Shown here: piece by piece, positions 14,924-24,036 of the stretch
How the letters are laid out: each line of letters opens with the position of its first letter
How positions within the stretch are numbered: position 1 is the first letter of the stretch
From: Mycobacterium sp.
GTDB lineage: Bacteria > Actinomycetota > Actinomycetes > Mycobacteriales > Mycobacteriaceae
Assembly: GCF_019243155.1 (NCBI RefSeq)
Contig: NZ_JAFAUS010000053.1
Span: forward strand, 1-39,970
Direction: 5' to 3'
Length of the DNA stretch: 39,970 bases
Program-made: the position numbers and the translations under genes
Notes under the pieces: model-generated
Seen by the model: the letters and a program-made list of their open reading frames with translations, nothing else
Told to the model about the DNA's origin: nothing
Databases searched by the model: none

Positions 14924-15796
14924 ATGAATCGTTTGAAGTCTCTGGAGCTGCACGGCGACCAGATCGCCTATCGCGACGAGGGCCATGGCGACGCCTTGCT
15001 GCTGATCCACGGCATGGCCGGGAGTTCGGACACCTGGCGATCGGTGATACCGCAGCTGTCGAAGAAATTCCGGGTCATCGCCCCGGACCTGCTGGGCCAT
15101 GGCGAGTCGGCGAAACCGCGAGGCGACTACTCGCTGGGCGCGTTCGCCGTCTGGCTTCGCGACTTCCTCGACGAACTCGGCGTCAGCCAAGCCAGCGTGG
15201 TCGGGCACTCGCTCGGTGGTGGTGTCGCGATGCAATTCGCGTATCAGCACCCCGACTACGTCACGCGATTGGTGCTGATCAGCAGCGGAGGTCTGGGCCC
15301 CGACGTCGGATGGATCTTGCGGCTGCTCTCGGCGCCCGGAGCGGAGCTGGTGCTGCCGATCATCGCGCCTAAGCCGGTGCTGACCGCCGGCAACAAGCTC
15401 TGGTCGTGGTTTCGGGGCGTGGGGGTCCACTCGCCGCGCGGCGCCGAGATGTGGAGTGCCTATTCGTCGCTGTCGGACGCGGCGACCAGGCAGTCGTTCC
15501 TGCGAACCCTGCGGTCGGTCGTCGATTACCGCGGGCAGGCGGTCAGCGCGCTGAACAGGCTGCGGCTGCGCGAGGAGCTGCCGGTCATGGCGATCTGGGG
15601 CGAGCGGGATGACATCATCCCCGTCAACCACGCATACGCCGCCCGCGAGGCGCGCGCCGACAGCAGGCTCGAGGTGCTGCCGAACGTCGGTCACTTCGCC
15701 CAGGTGGAGGCGCCCACGGAGGTGGTCGAGCTGATCGAGGACTTCATCGCGACCGGCAACAGCCACGACGTGCAGAGCCCACAGCCGGGCTTGTGA
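14924..15796 (+). CDS. Alpha/beta-fold hydrolase
   Basis: 290 aa, cytosolic, single alpha/beta-hydrolase domain. Oxyanion-hole strand LLLIHGMAGSSDTW (26-39), nucleophile Ser96 in GHSLGGG, acid Asp229 in WGERDDIIPV and base His257 in PNVGHFAQVE complete the triad. Substrate is unknown: it could be an esterase, lactonase or epoxide hydrolase-like enzyme. The start ATG at 14924 has only a weak ribosome site (GAAG) and would sit directly after a TACACC -10-like word. It converges on the oxidoreductase gene with 3 nt between stops. Confidence 0.92.
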   Translation: MNRLKSLELHGDQIAYRDEGHGDALLLIHGMAGSSDTWRSVIPQLSKKFRVIAPDLLGHGESAKPRGDYSLGAFAVWLRDFLDELGVSQASVVGHSLGGGVAMQFAYQHPDYVTRLVLISSGGLGPDVGWILRLLSAPGAELVLPIIAPKPVLTAGNKLWSWFRGVGVHSPRGAEMWSAYSSLSDAATRQSFLRTLRSVVDYRGQAVSALNRLRLREELPVMAIWGERDDIIPVNHAYAAREARADSRLEVLPNVGHFAQVEAPTEVVELIEDFIATGNSHDVQSPQPGL

Positions 15797-15799
15797 CCA

Positions 15800-16729
15800 T
15801 CAGAAGCTGATCACGATTTTCCCGTGCACGTGGCGCCCGGCCTGCAGTGTCACGGCGTCGCGGACCTTCTCGACCGGGAAGGACGCGGCGATGGGCACGG
15901 TTATTTCGCCGCCGAGGATCGCGTCCGTGATCTGCAGAAGCGCGCCCGGCGCGGCATCGAATCCGCCGGTGGCGCGGACCCCGCCCGGCGGGTTGGGCCC
16001 GGCGGCAATCGTGGAGATCCGCTCCGGCGGCACTCCGAGCGCGAGAGCGGCCTCGGCGGTCTCGATGCCGAACAAGTCCGTTGCCGCATCCACACCGCCG
16101 GGGGCCAGCGCTCGCACGCGATCAGCCAGCCCAGGCCCGTACGCCACCGGCTCGGCGCCCAACCGCCGCAGAAATTCGAAGGTGCCCGGTGACGCGGTGC
16201 CGATCACGGTCGCGCCCGCGAGCCTGGCGAGTTGGATGGCGAGCACACCCACGCCACCGGCAGCACCGCCGATCAGGATCGTGTCACCGGAACGCGGACC
16301 GATCGCCGCCAATGCTGCGGCGGCGGTGAGCCCGGGGATCGGCAGAGCCGCCGCCACCTCGTCGCTGACGCCGTCGGGCGTGTGAAGCAGCCCTTCGGGC
16401 GGGTGGGTGGGGTCCTTCATCACCACGAAGTCGGCGACGGCCCTGGCGAGCGTGCCGCCATACACCCGGTCACCCACCGCGAATCCCTCGGCGCCGGGCC
16501 CGACCTCATCCACGAATCCCGCGAAGTCGCAACCGAATCCGCTCGGCACGCTCACGCCGAACATCTGCGCCAGCTCAGGCCTCGAGGCGATCCCCCAGTC
16601 CATCGGATTCAGACCCGCGGCCCGTACCCTCACTCGAACCTCGCCCCGGCCCGCGTGCGGCTCGGGAACATCGCGCACCTCGAGCACGTCGGGCCCCCCG
16701 AACGTGTCGTGCATGACGGCACGGCTCAT
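15800..16729 (-). CDS. NADP-dependent medium-chain oxidoreductase (zinc-free quinone reductase-like)
   Basis: 309 aa from the ATG at 16729, which has a good ribosome site (AAGGGAA); the open frame extends upstream to 16822 through the operator region and is rejected. The N-terminal GroES-like domain starts MSRAVMHDTFGGPDVLEV and contains GLNPMDWGIASR. The Rossmann nucleotide site is IGGAAGGVGVLAIQLA (153-168). There are no structural-zinc cysteines, so it is a quinone reductase or enoyl-reductase-like MDR protein. It is divergent from a TetR regulator with two matching palindromic operators between them, so it is very likely that regulator's target. The inducing compound is unknown. Confidence 0.9.
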   Translation of the reverse strand: MSRAVMHDTFGGPDVLEVRDVPEPHAGRGEVRVRVRAAGLNPMDWGIASRPELAQMFGVSVPSGFGCDFAGFVDEVGPGAEGFAVGDRVYGGTLARAVADFVVMKDPTHPPEGLLHTPDGVSDEVAAALPIPGLTAAAALAAIGPRSGDTILIGGAAGGVGVLAIQLARLAGATVIGTASPGTFEFLRRLGAEPVAYGPGLADRVRALAPGGVDAATDLFGIETAEAALALGVPPERISTIAAGPNPPGGVRATGGFDAAPGALLQITDAILGGEITVPIAASFPVEKVRDAVTLQAGRHVHGKIVISF

Positions 16730-16774
16730 GATGCGTTCCCTTGATTTGTCATGTCGAATCCCTCTGAGCGCATT

Positions 16775-16823
16775 GATGGCACTTGGTGACATCACCCTAC
16801 ATGCGATGGCACCAAGTGTCATC
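16775..16823. promoter_or_regulatory. Two palindromic TetR-type operators
   Basis: Two 19-bp sites, 16775-16793 and 16805-16823, fit GATGNCACNNNGTGNCATC. Each is a near-palindrome, and site 2 is close to the reverse complement of site 1 (two differences). Centres are 30 bp apart, three helical turns. They lie between the divergent oxidoreductase (start 16729) and TetR gene (start about 16853), with site 2 at the TetR promoter -35 position. Confidence 0.85.
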
Positions 16824-16840
16824 CCGGATCAGGTGTTCCC

Positions 16841-16846
16841 TAAGGT
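16841..16846 (+). promoter_or_regulatory. Candidate -10 element (TAAGGT) of a leaderless tetR transcript
   Basis: TAAGGT fits TANNNT and ends six bases before the ATG at 16853, the spacing of a leaderless mycobacterial start. The downstream operator covers the -35 region, giving a simple autorepression layout. Confidence 0.5.
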
Positions 16847-16852
16847 ATGGGG

Positions 16853-17425
16853 ATGAGTCGGTGGGAGCCCAATGCGCGGGAGCGGCTGGTAGGGGCCGCG
16901 GTGGAGCTGTTCATCGACCGGGGATACGAGACCGTGACCGTCACCGAGATCGCGGAGCGGGCCGGGTTGAGCAAGCGGACTTTCTTTCGCCACTTCGCGG
17001 ACAAGCGCGAGATCCTTTTCGGCAGCCAAGAACCGCACCGTCGCTTGCTCGTCGAGGCGATAGCCGGTGCACCGGCCTCGGCCACGCCGCTGGAAGCGAT
17101 CGGCGCAGGGCTGGCGGCCTTCGCCGCCGACTTCTCCGAAGAGGGACGTGACTTCCTCGCCAAGCGTCAGGCCATCATCGGCGGCAATCCCGATCTGCGG
17201 GAGCGCGAGCTGTTGAAGAGAGCGGCCCTCACCGCCGTGATGGCCGAGGCACTGCGCGACCGCGGGGTGAAGGAGCCCGCCGCCAGTCTCGCCGCTGAAG
17301 TCGGCGCGCTGGCCTTCAACGCTGCCTACCTACGTTGGCTCGAGCCGGGTAAGCGGCAGGCATTCACCAAGCTTGCCGCAAAATCGCTGCGCGAAATGAG
17401 CGCGGCGACAGAGGTTTTGCGTTGA
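16853..17425 (+). CDS. TetR-family transcriptional regulator
   Basis: 190 aa from the ATG at 16853 (another in-frame ATG is at 16847). The N-terminal helix-turn-helix spans about residues 8-52, with VTEIAERAGLSKRTFFRHFADKRE split across helices 2-4. The rest is a helical ligand-binding and dimerisation domain with no recognisable ligand signature. The gene is divergent from the MDR oxidoreductase, with two palindromic operators between them, so it most likely represses itself and that enzyme until a hydrophobic or reactive ligand binds. It converges on the P450 gene with one base between stops; whether it controls the P450 is unknown. Confidence 0.93.
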   Translation: MSRWEPNARERLVGAAVELFIDRGYETVTVTEIAERAGLSKRTFFRHFADKREILFGSQEPHRRLLVEAIAGAPASATPLEAIGAGLAAFAADFSEEGRDFLAKRQAIIGGNPDLRERELLKRAALTAVMAEALRDRGVKEPAASLAAEVGALAFNAAYLRWLEPGKRQAFTKLAAKSLREMSAATEVLR

Positions 17426-17426
17426 A

Positions 17427-18668
17427 CTAACGGCTCACACTTGAGTAGTCGACCTGCCAGTGCTTGATGCCGTTAATGAAGGGGGAGCGCAGCCGTTCCG
17501 GGTCACCGGCGGGAGTCAGATCGGGTAGGTGATCGGCGATCGCGTTGAACATCAGGTCGATGGTCATGCGCGCCAGGTTGGCGCCGATGCAGTAATGCGC
17601 CCCGGTGCCGCCGAACCCGACGTGCGGATTGGGGCTGCGAAGGATGTTGAAGCGCAACGGATCATCGATGACCTCGTCGTCGAAGTTCGCCGATCGGTAG
17701 AACAGCACGACCCGCTGACCCTTCTCGATGGGCACGCCGCCGAGTTCGGTGTCTTTCAGCGCGGTGCGCTGAAAAGCCGTTATGGGTGTGGCCCAGCGAA
17801 TGATCTCGTCGGCCGCGGTCTTGGGACGCTGCGCCTTGAACAGCTCCCATTGGTCTGCGAAGTCTGTGAAGGCCATCATTCCCTGGGTGATCGAGTTGCG
17901 GGTCGTCTCGTTGCCGGCCACCGCCAGTGTCACCACGAACATGCCGAACTCTTCCTCGGACAGGCGTTGGCCGTCGGCATCGGCCTGGACGAGTGACGTG
18001 ACGATGTCGTCACCGGGGTTCTCGGTTTTTCGTGCCGCCAATTGCATGGCGTACCACATCAATTCGCCCGCCGAGGTCAGCGCGTCGTTGTCGGCGAACT
18101 CCGGGTCGTCGCTGCCGATCATGTTGTTGGTCCAGTCGAACAGCTTGTCGTAGTCCTCCGACGGCACACCGAGCAGCCCCGAGATGGCCTGCAGCGGCAG
18201 CTCGCAGGCCACCTGCCGGACGAAGTCGCCCGATTCCTCCGCCGCGGCGCGCGTGACGATGTGCCGGGCCCGCTCGTATAGCTCGTCCCGCAACCGGCCT
18301 ACCGCGCGTGGCGTGAAGGCGCGCGAGACGATCTTGCGCAGCCGGCTGTGTTCGGGATCGTCCATCATGATCATCGACGTGCGCCCGGCCTCGATCTGGC
18401 CCGCGGCCAGGTCCTCTCGGTAGCGCGGGACGATCGACTTCGTGGCCGACGAGAAGACGTCGCTGCGCAGCGAGACCTCGCGGATGTCGCGGTGCTTGGT
18501 CACCACCCAGTACCCGCCGTCGCCGAATCCGCCTTGGCCGGGCGGCTGCTCGTTCCACCAGATCGGTGCGGCTCGGCGTAGTTCGGCCAACTCCTGCACG
18601 GGCAGCCGGTGGGCGTAGATGTCGGGGTCGGTGAAGTCGAATCCCGGCGGGATGTTCGGAGTGCCCAT
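17427..18668 (-). CDS. Cytochrome P450, CYP125 family
   Basis: 413 aa, full-length class I bacterial P450, soluble. Haem ligand Cys360 in GFGGTGAHYCIGANL, I-helix AGNETT (251-256), ExxR at Glu288-Arg291 (EIIR). The N-terminus NIPPGFDFTDPDIYAHRLP and the central NSITQGMMAF and RSANFD segments closely resemble M. tuberculosis CYP125A1, the cholesterol C26 (omega-) hydroxylase. Here it lies outside the cholesterol catabolic cluster, next to a TetR gene and a FUSC gene, so it is probably a paralogue acting on a sterol or other branched aliphatic chain. Ribosome site AGGAG before the ATG. It needs a ferredoxin/reductase encoded elsewhere. Confidence 0.95.
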   Translation of the reverse strand: MGTPNIPPGFDFTDPDIYAHRLPVQELAELRRAAPIWWNEQPPGQGGFGDGGYWVVTKHRDIREVSLRSDVFSSATKSIVPRYREDLAAGQIEAGRTSMIMMDDPEHSRLRKIVSRAFTPRAVGRLRDELYERARHIVTRAAAEESGDFVRQVACELPLQAISGLLGVPSEDYDKLFDWTNNMIGSDDPEFADNDALTSAGELMWYAMQLAARKTENPGDDIVTSLVQADADGQRLSEEEFGMFVVTLAVAGNETTRNSITQGMMAFTDFADQWELFKAQRPKTAADEIIRWATPITAFQRTALKDTELGGVPIEKGQRVVLFYRSANFDDEVIDDPLRFNILRSPNPHVGFGGTGAHYCIGANLARMTIDLMFNAIADHLPDLTPAGDPERLRSPFINGIKHWQVDYSSVSR

Positions 18669-18717
18669 GGCAATTCTCCTCGGAGCGGGCTACCGGTTCG
18701 TCGATGCTACGCAGATG

Positions 18718-21015
18718 CTAACCACTGGGACGGCCTTCTGACGGCTCGACCGCCAAATGAACTGTGTCGCTTGTCGTTCCGCCTGTCTGAACGGTGGCGA
18801 GCTTGGTGCTGGGAATTTTTAGACCGACCTCCGCGCCGAGGTGGCTTGCCGCGGCGACGACGGCCCGTTCGATCCGGCGCAACGAGTGCAACGCGGTAAG
18901 CAGCCGTCGGGTGTTCGGCCCCGGGTCGGCGTCGCCGTCCTCCTGCCTGGCCAGGGTTTCGGCGGCATCGAGAGAGTCGGCGGCGGGGAAGACGGTCACC
19001 CCGTGGGCGCCACCGAGCGTGGCCACCAGCGCGTCGATGCTGCGTCTGGTGTTCGACGCCGCGGTGGTGACGGCATCGGATAACTTTGGGGGACAACCGG
19101 GTTGGTTGTACTGTTCGCTGCTGCGCGCCAAGTTGCGCGCGTACCGGTCGCACGCGGCGAACAGTTGCACGCCACGCGCAATGTTGCGCCGGCTCGCGAA
19201 GCCACCCACCCCCGCGAGCAGCGGCTTGGTGCTGACCCGGAACTGTTGCAGATCGCGATCGAGCTGACGCGCCTCCTCGGTGGGGCTTTTAGCGTCGTCG
19301 TCGTCGAACATGGTCGCGATCGAAGTATCGATCAGGGCGGACAGTGTGCTCAAAAACGCACTCGTGTCTTCCCGGATGGTGGTTCTGACGTTGGTGGGCA
19401 GCACCAGGATCGCGGCGCCGACGCCAATCACCGCACCGATGGCGGTTTCCTCGATTCGCAGCAGCAGCACGTCGAACGTGAACTCGCCGAGCAGCCCGTA
19501 CATCAGCGCCAGCATCGTGGTGATCCAGAACGTCATCAGGCTGTAGGTGACCTGCATGAAATAGAAGGCGCAGAACAGGCAGACGAAGATCGTGGCGAGC
19601 GAGGCGACGGTGTGTCCGGATAACAGGGTGGCGACCACCACGCCGCAGGGCACACCGAGCACGGTGCCCAGCAGTCGTTGCCAGCCCTTGGTGAGTGTTT
19701 CACCCCATGATTTGGTGCCGGCGAAGATTACGAAGGCGGCGATCACAGCCCAATACCAGTGCGACTGCGATACCAACTCGCCGGTGACGATGGCCAATGA
19801 CGCGGCGACGGACGCCTGGATGGCTTGCCGCGTTGTCGGGAGCAGGCCGGTGTCGCGCGGCCGGTCATCGGGTTCGGGGGCCGGGGCGTCGCTCTCCGAG
19901 GCGGGGGGTGGTGCGTCCACACCGTGCCCTTCGGGTGAGGTGACATGTTCCACCAACGCCCGCACGTCCGCGGTGGCTTTCGCCGCGGCGACTATCGCCA
20001 GGGCCAGCCGGCGGACCGCGGCTTCGCCGGCATCGTCGGTCGGGGCCGAATAGGGCCGCTGGTCGAGAATCTGCTGAGCGCGATTCGCGGCCCTGCGAAG
20101 CGCGTCGGGCTGCGGGGTCCGGATGGCCCACGCGAGTTGGCCGAGCGTTCCGGCGAGTTCGAGCCGGATCCCGACAGGGATGTCCGGTGCGACGGCTGCG
20201 GCACGTTGACCGGCGATCGCGACCCATTCCACGGCGAGTTCGGCGTCGAACAACCACGGGGCCAAGTGTTCGCCGCTGACCCCGGGCCACAGCGCGGTCG
20301 GATTGACCTTGTCTTCGATCTGGCTCTGCATCATCAACGCGGTCTCGTTGAGCCGCGCGATGCGCGCGCGAAAACGGCGCTGCCGCCGCTCGTCGAGACG
20401 GCCCACCCGCAGCGCGTCGGCAGTGGTGTCGACCACGATCGCCATCCGCGCGCGCAGCGACCGAACGGTGGCCCGCAGCACGCGCTCTGGACGATCGGGC
20501 AGGACGTAGTTGCTCATCACGAACGTGCACAACGTGCCCACCAGGACCGCGCCGAACAGCCAGGGCAGCTCCGACAGGCTGGCCCGCAGGTACAGGGTGA
20601 AGAAGTAGGCCATGAAAGCGACCATCCCCAGCGCCCGTCCGCGGGCATCGAACCGGCGGATGTAGACCGCGGTGAACACCACCAGAACGAAGGCGACGTC
20701 GGCGGCGATCTTGTGGGGTGCCAGCACTGCCGCGGCCGTGATGGCGAGCGCCGCCGGTAGCGGTAGCAGGGCCATCGTGATCCGCTGCTGATGGGGATCG
20801 GGCTCGTTGACGGACCGTGCCGCGATCATCGTGATGACGGCGCCAAGGATGGCGACGGTCATCGGCTGCCCGGTCGCCTTCGTCAGCAGGAACAGCAGCA
20901 GCAGCGAGCAGGCCAAGGCGGCCGTCGTCCGGGTCGCCATCCGGAGGCGCAACAACCCGGGATCGGAGCCGATCCACCAGATGCGCGCTCGCTCGTACAG
21001 ATCAGTTATCGCCAT
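18718..21015 (-). CDS. FUSC-family integral membrane protein
   Basis: 765 aa. Two hydrophobic bundles, about residues 27-185 and 405-540, are separated by a soluble part of about 200 residues; a soluble C-terminal part (about 545-765) follows. This duplicated layout is that of FUSC/YccS/AaeB-like proteins, proposed aromatic-acid or fusaric-acid exporters. The first bundle begins with LRLRMATRTTAALACSLL and the second has VIAAFVIFAGTKSWGETL then GWQRLLGTVLG, the FUSC_2 signature. The central acidic Pro-rich segment (about 370-395) is a linker. ATG at 21015 has a GGGG ribosome site. It is divergent from galT. Substrate unknown. Confidence 0.9.
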   Translation of the reverse strand: MAITDLYERARIWWIGSDPGLLRLRMATRTTAALACSLLLLFLLTKATGQPMTVAILGAVITMIAARSVNEPDPHQQRITMALLPLPAALAITAAAVLAPHKIAADVAFVLVVFTAVYIRRFDARGRALGMVAFMAYFFTLYLRASLSELPWLFGAVLVGTLCTFVMSNYVLPDRPERVLRATVRSLRARMAIVVDTTADALRVGRLDERRQRRFRARIARLNETALMMQSQIEDKVNPTALWPGVSGEHLAPWLFDAELAVEWVAIAGQRAAAVAPDIPVGIRLELAGTLGQLAWAIRTPQPDALRRAANRAQQILDQRPYSAPTDDAGEAAVRRLALAIVAAAKATADVRALVEHVTSPEGHGVDAPPPASESDAPAPEPDDRPRDTGLLPTTRQAIQASVAASLAIVTGELVSQSHWYWAVIAAFVIFAGTKSWGETLTKGWQRLLGTVLGVPCGVVVATLLSGHTVASLATIFVCLFCAFYFMQVTYSLMTFWITTMLALMYGLLGEFTFDVLLLRIEETAIGAVIGVGAAILVLPTNVRTTIREDTSAFLSTLSALIDTSIATMFDDDDAKSPTEEARQLDRDLQQFRVSTKPLLAGVGGFASRRNIARGVQLFAACDRYARNLARSSEQYNQPGCPPKLSDAVTTAASNTRRSIDALVATLGGAHGVTVFPAADSLDAAETLARQEDGDADPGPNTRRLLTALHSLRRIERAVVAAASHLGAEVGLKIPSTKLATVQTGGTTSDTVHLAVEPSEGRPSG

Positions 21016-21071
21016 ACCCCCTGCTAGTCGGACACCACATGGTTACCCGAACCGCGCGACGGCGACCAAGC

Positions 21072-21077
21072 TAGTCT
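21072..21077 (+). promoter_or_regulatory. Candidate -10 element (TAGTCT) of galT
   Basis: TAGTCT fits TANNNT and lies eight bases before the GTG start of galT, which has no ribosome site. A leaderless galTK transcript would explain both facts. No clear -35 is visible. Confidence 0.4.
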
Positions 21078-21085
21078 TCGACATC

Positions 21086-22171
21086 GTGACAGCGCCGACG
21101 CGGGCGAAGCTGGCCGATGGCCGTGACCTGCTGTTTTTCGCATTGCCCGGGCATCAACCGGCGCCGGTCGAAGATCGCAGGCCGCTTGAAGCGCGGAGCG
21201 CGGAGCAGTCGCAGTTGCGGTTCGACCAGACGACCGGGCAGTGGGTCATCGTCGCGGCGCTGCGTGCCGACCGCACCTACAAACCGCCCCCCGACCAGTG
21301 TCCGCTGTGTCCGGGCCCGACGGGGCTGACCAGCGAGGTGCCCGCTCCCGACTACGACGTTGTCGTGTTCGAGAACAGATTCCCCAGCCTGTCCGGCGGC
21401 TCTCATCCGTTGACCGCACCGACATCGGCGGCCGACTTCGTGTCCGCTCCGGGGCAGGGCCGCTGCGAGGTGATCTGCTTCTCCAGCGACCACACGGGAT
21501 CCTTCGCCGACCTCACGCCGGCGCATGCCCGGTTGGTCGTCGACGCGTGGCGGCATCGCACCCGCGACCTGCTGGCCGCGCCGGAGATCGAGCAGGTGTT
21601 CTGCTTCGAGAACCGCGGCGAGGAGATCGGGGTGACGCTGACCCACCCGCACGGTCAGATCTACGGCTATCCCTATCTGACGCCGCGAACCGCCGCCATG
21701 CTGGAGCAGGCGGCGCGGTATCGAAGGGCGCACGGCGGCAACCTCTTTGCCGACCTGCTGGCCCGCGAGGTCGCCGACGGAAGCCGGATCGTCGCGCGCA
21801 CCGACCTGTTCACCGCCTTCGTGCCGTTCGCCGCGCGCTGGCCCGTCGAGGTGCACATCTATCCGAACAGGTTCGTGCACAACCTGACGGAACTCGTCGA
21901 GGACGAGCTGGACGGGTTCGTGCGGATCTATCTCGATGTGCTGAAGCGGTTCGACCGGATGTATTCGTCTGCGCTGCCTTATATTTCGGCGCTGCACCAG
22001 TACGCCGAAACGGGTGCGCAGGCCGACGGGTATTTCCACGTCGAGTTGATATCCGTACGGCGCAGCGCCTCCAAGCTCAAGTACCTGGCCGCCTCCGAAT
22101 CGGCGATGGACGCGTTCATCGGTGACGTCATGCCCGAGGGCGTGGCCGAGCGGCTGGCCGAACTCGGATGA
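21086..22171 (+). CDS. galT: Galactose-1-phosphate uridylyltransferase
   Basis: 361 aa. Transfers UMP from UDP-glucose to galactose-1-phosphate in the Leloir pathway. Cytosolic. The open frame extends upstream to 20807 inside the divergent FUSC gene; I use the GTG at 21086 as start because homology-like sequence begins there. Catalytic His-Pro-His is at 187-189 ([11 protein letters not shown]), with His189 as the nucleophile. Cys72 and Cys75 (CPLCPGP) and FENRFPSL are further family marks; also [11 protein letters not shown] before the active site. It is an intact single gene, whereas M. tuberculosis (from memory) has it split in two ORFs. The stop overlaps galK by 4 nt (ATGA), so the two form a coupled operon. 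Confidence 0.95.
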   Translation: MTAPTRAKLADGRDLLFFALPGHQPAPVEDRRPLEARSAEQSQLRFDQTTGQWVIVAALRADRTYKPPPDQCPLCPGPTGLTSEVPAPDYDVVVFENRFPSLSGGSHPLTAPTSAADFVSAPGQGRCEVICFSSDHTGSFADLTPAHARLVVDAWRHRTRDLLAAPEIEQVFCFENRGEEIGVTLTHPHGQIYGYPYLTPRTAAMLEQAARYRRAHGGNLFADLLAREVADGSRIVARTDLFTAFVPFAARWPVEVHIYPNRFVHNLTELVEDELDGFVRIYLDVLKRFDRMYSSALPYISALHQYAETGAQADGYFHVELISVRRSASKLKYLAASESAMDAFIGDVMPEGVAERLAELG

Positions 22172-23253
22172 CGGTGCGCTACGGTGCGCCCGGCCGGATC
22201 AACCTGATCGGTGAGCACACCGACTACAACCTGGGTTTCGCCTTGCCCATCGCGCTGCCACAGCGCACAGTCGTGGCCTTCACGCCCGACGACAGCGCTG
22301 TCGTCACCGCCGTCAGCGACATCGGGGAGGACCCGGTACGCATACCGGTCGACACCGTTCCCGGTGCTGTGAGCGGCTGGGCCGCCTACGTGGCCGGGGT
22401 GATTTGGGCGTTGCGCGAAGGCGGCCACCCGGTGCCCGGCGGGACGATGCGGATCACCAGCGACCTGGAGATGGGGTCGGGGCTGTCGTCCTCGGCGGCG
22501 CTGGAATGCGCGGCGCTGGGCGCGATCGCATCCGCCGCCGGCGTGCGCATCGATGCCAAAGAACAGGCGCGGCTGGCTCAACGCGCTGAGAACGACTATG
22601 TCGGTGCGCCAACGGGATTGCTCGACCAATTGGCCTCGCTGTTCGGGGACCGATCGACGGCGCTGCTGATCGACTTTCGGGATCTGTCCGTCGCGCCGGT
22701 CGCCTTCGATCCGGATGCCGCGGGGGTCGCGCTGTTGCTGATCGATTCCCGGGCTCGGCACAGCCATGCGGGCGGCGACTATGCCGCGCGACGCGCGTCC
22801 TGTGAGCGGGCGGCCGCCGATCTGCGGGCCGCGTCATTGCGCGAGGTCACCGACATCGCCGCGCTGGCCGCGGTCCATGATCCGGTCGATGCACGGCGCG
22901 CCCGCCACGTTCTGACCGAGAACAAGCGGGTGCTCGATTGTGTTGTGGCGCTCAATGATTGCGACTTCAGCGCAGCCGGCCGGATTTTCACCGCCTCGCA
23001 CGCGTCCATGCGGGAGGACTTCGAAATCACCACGGGGCATATCGATCTGATAGCCGACACCGCGGTGCGTGCGGGCGCCTTGGGCGCGCGGATGACCGGC
23101 GGCGGGTTCGGCGGCTGTGTGATCGCCCTGGTGCCGGCCGAGCGGACGGAATCTGTCGGCGAGGCGGTGCGCCGGGCCGTGCATGATGCCGGTTTCGAAC
23201 AACCGGTCATCACCCCCACCCGCGCGGCCGGTGGCGCGGGACAGTGTGGGTAA
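22168..23253 (+). CDS. galK: Galactokinase
   Basis: 361 aa. ATP-dependent phosphorylation of galactose to galactose-1-phosphate, first step of the Leloir pathway. GHMP-kinase fold: N-terminal galactokinase signature [13 protein letters not shown] (about 9-21), ATP-binding motif [11 protein letters not shown] (about 108-118), the [12 protein letters not shown] loop with the catalytic Asp, and the C-terminal GHMP motif [16 protein letters not shown] overlaps the galT stop (ATGA). No galE or transporter is adjacent, so the pathway is completed elsewhere. A 99-bp gap without a strong terminator separates it from the PAS-ANTAR gene. Confidence 0.96.
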   Translation: MTVRYGAPGRINLIGEHTDYNLGFALPIALPQRTVVAFTPDDSAVVTAVSDIGEDPVRIPVDTVPGAVSGWAAYVAGVIWALREGGHPVPGGTMRITSDLEMGSGLSSSAALECAALGAIASAAGVRIDAKEQARLAQRAENDYVGAPTGLLDQLASLFGDRSTALLIDFRDLSVAPVAFDPDAAGVALLLIDSRARHSHAGGDYAARRASCERAAADLRAASLREVTDIAALAAVHDPVDARRARHVLTENKRVLDCVVALNDCDFSAAGRIFTASHASMREDFEITTGHIDLIADTAVRAGALGARMTGGGFGGCVIALVPAERTESVGEAVRRAVHDAGFEQPVITPTRAAGGAGQCG

Positions 23254-23352
23254 GCGGTCGCGATCGGTTATGTTCGTGTGCGGGGAACGCCGGGGCGTCG
23301 TAGCGCGCCGGCCGTAATTGCAACGTAGCGGGCTTGTCGGGGGGCATGCACT

Positions 23353-24036
23353 GTGGCGTGGGAGTTGGAAAAGCAGGCGGCAGCCGTCGGGCCGGCGCTG
23401 GGCGGGGGCACTCCGCAGCGCGCGGGCTGGTTCCGCTTCTACTTCGACGGTCACCGCTGGGAATGGTCCGAGCAGGTGCAGCTCATGCACGGGTATGCGC
23501 CCGGATCGGTGAAGCCGACGACCGAATTGGTGTTGTCGCACAAGCACCCTGCCGATCGTGCCGGCGTCGCCGCCACCATCGACGACATGATCAGGCGTCG
23601 CCGCGCGTTCAACACCCGGCATCGCATCGTCGACACCAGTGGCCTCACCCACCACGTGGTGGTGGTGGGTGACCAGTTCTGCGATGAGGGCGGCAACGTC
23701 ATTGGCACGCACGGCTTCTACATCGATGTCACGCCGGCCTCGACGCGTAAGCGCGAGGAGGCCATCAGCGCGAAGGTGGCCGAAATCGCCGAGCGTCGCG
23801 GCGCGATCGAGCGGACCAAGGGGATGCTGATGGTGGTCTACGGCATCGATGAGGTGGCCGCGTTCGACTTGCTCAAGTCGTTGTCGCAGGTGCGCAACAT
23901 GAAGCTGGGGTTGCTCGCCCAACAGATCGCCAAAGATTTCGCCGAGCTCGGCACCGACGCCGTCGCTTCACGCTCGCAATTCGACCAGCGTTTGCTCACC
24001 GCCCACCTGCGGGCGTCGCAGGCCGAGAGTCCCTAG
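23353..24036 (+). CDS. PAS and ANTAR domain RNA-binding antiterminator-type regulator
   Basis: 227 aa from a GTG at 23353 with a GGGGGG site. N-terminal PAS fold, about 20-135 (GWFRFYFDGHRWEWSEQ, HKHPADRAGV, GFYIDVTP), lacks a visible cofactor Cys. The C-terminal ANTAR domain, about 140-200, has the typical ERRGAIERTKGMLMVVYGI and FDLLKSLSQVRNMKLG segments that bind two-hexaloop RNA antiterminators. It is thus a sensor coupled to RNA output, cytosolic. Mycobacteria encode several such PAS-ANTAR proteins. Targets are unknown. Its stop interlocks with that of the DUF385 gene (CTAG at 24033-24036). Confidence 0.92.
   Translation: MAWELEKQAAAVGPALGGGTPQRAGWFRFYFDGHRWEWSEQVQLMHGYAPGSVKPTTELVLSHKHPADRAGVAATIDDMIRRRRAFNTRHRIVDTSGLTHHVVVVGDQFCDEGGNVIGTHGFYIDVTPASTRKREEAISAKVAEIAERRGAIERTKGMLMVVYGIDEVAAFDLLKSLSQVRNMKLGLLAQQIAKDFAELGTDAVASRSQFDQRLLTAHLRASQAESP

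Noticed and set aside
14873..15766. 297-codon minus-strand frame
   Set aside because: Antisense to the alpha/beta hydrolase with complete triad; no family resemblance.
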